Shown here: positions 13,744-15,526 of the stretch, in pieces
How positions within the stretch are numbered: the stretch's first letter is position 1
How the letters are laid out: every line of letters starts with the position of its first letter
Assembly: GCA_029907045.1 (NCBI GenBank)
Contig: JARYMR010000026.1
Coordinates: forward strand, 1-15,526
Reading direction: 5' to 3'
Source of the DNA: Candidatus Bathyarchaeota archaeon
Lineage (GTDB): Archaea > Thermoproteota > Bathyarchaeia > Bathyarchaeales > UBA233
DNA length: 15,526 nucleotides
Made by a program: the position numbers and the translations under genes
Notes under the pieces: generated by a model
What the model was told of the DNA's origin: nothing
Databases searched by the model: none
The model's input: only the letters and a program-made list of their open reading frames with translations

Positions 13744-14439
13744 TTACCTTGTGCCATATTTCTTTTCAAGCCACTGAACAGCAAAGCTAACAAATTCTGC
13801 AGCATCAAAAAGATAAGACTGAGCTTCTCCAACCTTTCCACTGCGTCCCTTACCAGAAGCCAAAAATTCCCTTAGAATAGCTTCAAAATATTCTGTCGCG
13901 TTTGGCAAAACATTCCCACAAGTGTCAAATTCTTCCACATCCACCCACACTTTTTTGCCATTTTGTAAAATAGGCACTTTGTAGCGTATGATAAGCTTGT
14001 TAGGCACATTAGCCAAGTGTTCCGCATAATGCAAAAGCGTAATAGAGCCAAAAGGAGCGCCAAGAAGCAAAACCTTACCCTTGGCTTCGCATAACTTAGC
14101 AAACGGTGAACCCGGCCCATAACCATATCTGAGTGGATGATTTTCAGTCAGCCATTTTGCTTTTGCACCAACAGCCACGCATGAAGCCTCTGGATTGGTG
14201 CTTCTGTAAGCGCCTGGCCAAGTGCGCAAATATTCTGTTAATATGCTCCATTTTCTATGCGCCCTAGACGTGGCTGGGTCAAAAGGAGGAAATTCTTCCA
14301 AGTACGCCTTGCGCCATTCTTCTGGCCATTCAGCAAACTTGTAAGGTCCTCCCCAAGGTGAATCTTCCCAACTTGCAAGCATCATCAATGTTCCTTCCTT
14401 GCCTAATGCTTCTAACAATGCTTGGATAACAACATCTGC
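13744..14439 (-). CDS. AAC(3)-like N-acetyltransferase, C-terminal part (frameshifted)
   Basis: This is the main part of an acetyl-CoA-dependent acetyltransferase of the aminoglycoside 3-N-acetyltransferase (Antibiotic_NAT) family. It is unrelated to GNAT enzymes. It has family segments that recur in AAC(3)-II/III/VI enzymes: RSTNPEASCVAVGAKA, ENHPLRYGYGPGSPFAKL, and LLLGAPFGSITLLHYAEH, with the conserved His and Glu of the TLLHxxEH motif. The frame opens at about 14439; the apparent start GTG 14448 (reading MWAADVV) is an artefact of the break, because ADVVIQALLEALG should continue GWIVGG of the N-terminal part. The natural substrate is unknown. The gene sits between the 12S-like and 5S-like carboxyltransferase genes on the same strand and may be co-transcribed with them. 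Confidence 0.85.
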   Translation of the reverse strand, partial: ADVVIQALLEALGKEGTLMMLASWEDSPWGGPYKFAEWPEEWRKAYLEEFPPFDPATSRAHRKWSILTEYLRTWPGAYRSTNPEASCVAVGAKAKWLTENHPLRYGYGPGSPFAKLCEAKGKVLLLGAPFGSITLLHYAEHLANVPNKLIIRYKVPILQNGKKVWVDVEEFDTCGNVLPNATEYFEAILREFLASGKGRSGKVGEAQSYLFDAAEFVSFAVQWLEKKYGTR

Positions 14440-14611
14440 CGCCCACAATCCATCCTATAGCCTTAACTGAAGCGTGGAGCATTATGGTGTCGCCAAAAGC
14501 AACTCCCAACTTCTTCAAATCGGATATTAATCTACTTTTTGTGATTAGAGGAAGTTTACTTTTTTCCATTCTTATCTTAACCATAAAACATTTATAATGG
14601 TATGTTTCCAT
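14438..14611 (-). CDS. AAC(3)-like N-acetyltransferase, N-terminal part (frameshifted)
   Basis: This is the front of the AAC(3)-like gene: a helix (SRLISDLKKLGV) then DTIMLHASVKAIGWIVGG, the family's acetyl-CoA-binding start. After GG (14438-14443) the frame turns to nonsense and runs to 14330. A shift of one extra base or two missing bases within GTGGGCGGCAG (plus strand 14437-14447) joins it to the C-terminal part, giving about 275-290 residues as expected. ATG 14611 is the longest start but overlaps the end of the carboxyltransferase gene; ATG 14569 (MEKSKLPLI) is more likely, about 25 bp behind a TATA-like TTATAAAT at 14590-14597. Confidence 0.8.
14590..14597 (-). promoter_or_regulatory. 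TATA-like box for the AAC(3)-like gene
   Basis: The minus strand reads TTATAAAT, about 25 bp before ATG 14569, consistent with a nearly leaderless transcript. It lies at the very end of the upstream carboxyltransferase gene, so the AAC(3)-like gene may have its own promoter as well as read-through. Confidence 0.35.
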
Positions 14612-15526
14612 GCTTTCTGGACGGCCTAGGCTCGCGTTTTGTAAGTAAGCTTTCTAATGCGCTGATAAGTTTTGGTCTAGTTTCTGCTGGTTCGATTACC
14701 TCATCTATGTAGCCTTTCTGGGCTGCAACATATGGGTTTGCAAATTTTTGGCGATACTCACTTACAAGTTCCATTCGCTTTTGCTCTGGCTTTTCTGCGT
14801 CAGCTATTTCCTTTCTGAAGATTATGTTTATTGCGCCTTGCGGTCCCATTACGGCTATTTCGGCTGTTGGCCAAGCATAGTTTATGTCTGCGCCTGAATG
14901 TTTAGAGCCCATGACATCGTATGCTCCGCCATAGGATTTGCGTAATATGGTGGTGATTTTTGGCACTGTGGCTTCGCAGTAGGCATATAAAAGTTTTGAG
15001 CCATGCTTTATTATGCCGCCGTGTTCCTGCTCCAAACCTGGCAAAAACCCAGGCACATCCACAAATGTTATTATTGGAATGTTAAAGCAGTCACAGAAAC
15101 GTATGAAGCGTCCAGCTTTCATGCTGCTGTTTATGTCAAGGGCTCCAGCATAATGCAATGGTTGATTAGCCACTATGCCAACGGTTTTGCCATTCAACCT
15201 TGCAAAGCCTATAACAATGTTCTGCGCCCACAAGGGCTGAATTTCAAAGAACTCGCCATTATCAACCACACGAGTAATTATTTCTTTAACATCGTAAGGT
15301 TTGTCTGGGTCGTCTGGAAGAACCTTCGCCAAATCCTCATCAGTGCGGTCTGGGTTATCTGTAGGCTCTACTACTGGCGGGTCTTCAAGATAATTGCTTG
15401 GAAGATAACTCAAAAGTTTCCTGATAATCTGCATACAATGCTCCTCATTTTGAGCTATGAAATGGGCTACGCCGCTGGTTGTGCTATGCACCATGGCGCC
15501 GCCCAACTCTTCAAACGTAACCTCTT
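14592..15526 (-). CDS. Acyl-CoA carboxyltransferase (12S/PccB/MmdA type), partial at window end
   Basis: This is the C-terminal 310 or so residues of a carboxyltransferase that moves CO2 between biotin and propionyl-CoA/methylmalonyl-CoA. The frame is open to the window edge and reads EVTFEELGGAMVHSTTSGVAHF at the cut, so the apparent TTG start at 15506 is false. Family length is about 510-525 residues, so about 200 are missing. Visible motifs include PLHYAGALDINSSMKAGRFI, FVDVPGFLPGLEQEHGGII, and RKSYGGAYDVMGSKH with AWPTAEIAVMGPQGA. The Asp of GGAYD corresponds to the residue that favours propionyl-CoA in Streptomyces PccB and AccD5 (Ile in acetyl-CoA-preferring relatives). It could serve as 12S of a transcarboxylase, PccB of propionyl-CoA carboxylase, or MmdA of methylmalonyl-CoA decarboxylase. 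The end overlaps the longest reading of the AAC(3)-like gene. Confidence 0.93.
   Translation of the reverse strand, partial: EVTFEELGGAMVHSTTSGVAHFIAQNEEHCMQIIRKLLSYLPSNYLEDPPVVEPTDNPDRTDEDLAKVLPDDPDKPYDVKEIITRVVDNGEFFEIQPLWAQNIVIGFARLNGKTVGIVANQPLHYAGALDINSSMKAGRFIRFCDCFNIPIITFVDVPGFLPGLEQEHGGIIKHGSKLLYAYCEATVPKITTILRKSYGGAYDVMGSKHSGADINYAWPTAEIAVMGPQGAINIIFRKEIADAEKPEQKRMELVSEYRQKFANPYVAAQKGYIDEVIEPAETRPKLISALESLLTKREPRPSRKHGNIPL

Noticed and set aside
1..15526. CRISPR arrays, insertion sequences, tRNA or rRNA genes
   Set aside because: No regularly spaced repeats, transposase-like protein, terminal inverted repeats, tRNA cloverleaf or rRNA-like stretch was seen; the window is almost wholly coding.

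Overview
This window looks like part of an archaeal chromosome, plausibly a mesophilic to moderately thermophilic anaerobe of the Bathyarchaeia or a neighbouring lineage. That rests on an Mvh-like [NiFe] hydrogenase, an archaeal-type methylmalonyl-CoA mutase without a fused B12 domain, a Pyrococcus-like prolidase, many TTG/GTG starts, GGTG-type ribosome binding sites and A/T-rich TATA boxes. No rRNA, tRNA or marker protein is present, so the lineage is inference. Genes are tightly packed; no gap exceeds about 130 bp.

Layout. (1) 119-2396, plus strand: small and large subunits of a group 3 [NiFe] hydrogenase, with the large subunit broken by one missing base near 2018-2020. (2) 2393-8706, all minus strand: a small ferredoxin; a CopB-type (P1B-3) copper ATPase with a C-terminal YHS domain, broken by one extra base; a ferritin-like protein and a flavodoxin; a GNAT/YoaP-type acetyltransferase overlapping a nicotinamidase-like hydrolase; an Xaa-Pro dipeptidase; and a ubiquitin-like MoaD/ThiS protein ending in Gly-Gly. 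(3) 8834-11556, plus strand: a flavin-reductase-like protein, a YkgJ-type cysteine-cluster protein and the methylmalonyl-CoA mutase catalytic subunit. (4) 11553-15526, minus strand: a biotin carrier protein, a 5S/PycB/OadA-type carboxyltransferase, a broken AAC(3)-like acetyltransferase, and the C-terminal part of a 12S/PccB/MmdA-type acyl-CoA carboxyltransferase that runs off the window.

The most interesting reading is region 4 plus the mutase. A 12S-like, a 5S-like and a separate biotin-carrier subunit beside methylmalonyl-CoA mutase is the parts list of methylmalonyl-CoA:pyruvate carboxytransferase (transcarboxylase) of the Wood-Werkman propionate cycle. No biotin carboxylase is seen in the window. 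The 5S-like subunit carries an extra tail resembling the OadG/PccX type, and the carrier has a repeated N-terminal region. A propionyl-CoA carboxylase plus a pyruvate carboxylase sharing one carrier is the main alternative.

Three genes (hydrogenase large subunit, copper ATPase, AAC(3)-like) are each split by a tiny indel in otherwise well-conserved protein. This pattern suggests sequence errors in the assembly more than three independent gene losses, but the reads must decide. Regulatory candidates include a perfect 20-bp palindrome abutting the prolidase TATA box, a 16-bp motif shared by the copB and nicotinamidase promoters, and a TGTTGCAT direct repeat upstream of the flavin-reductase gene.
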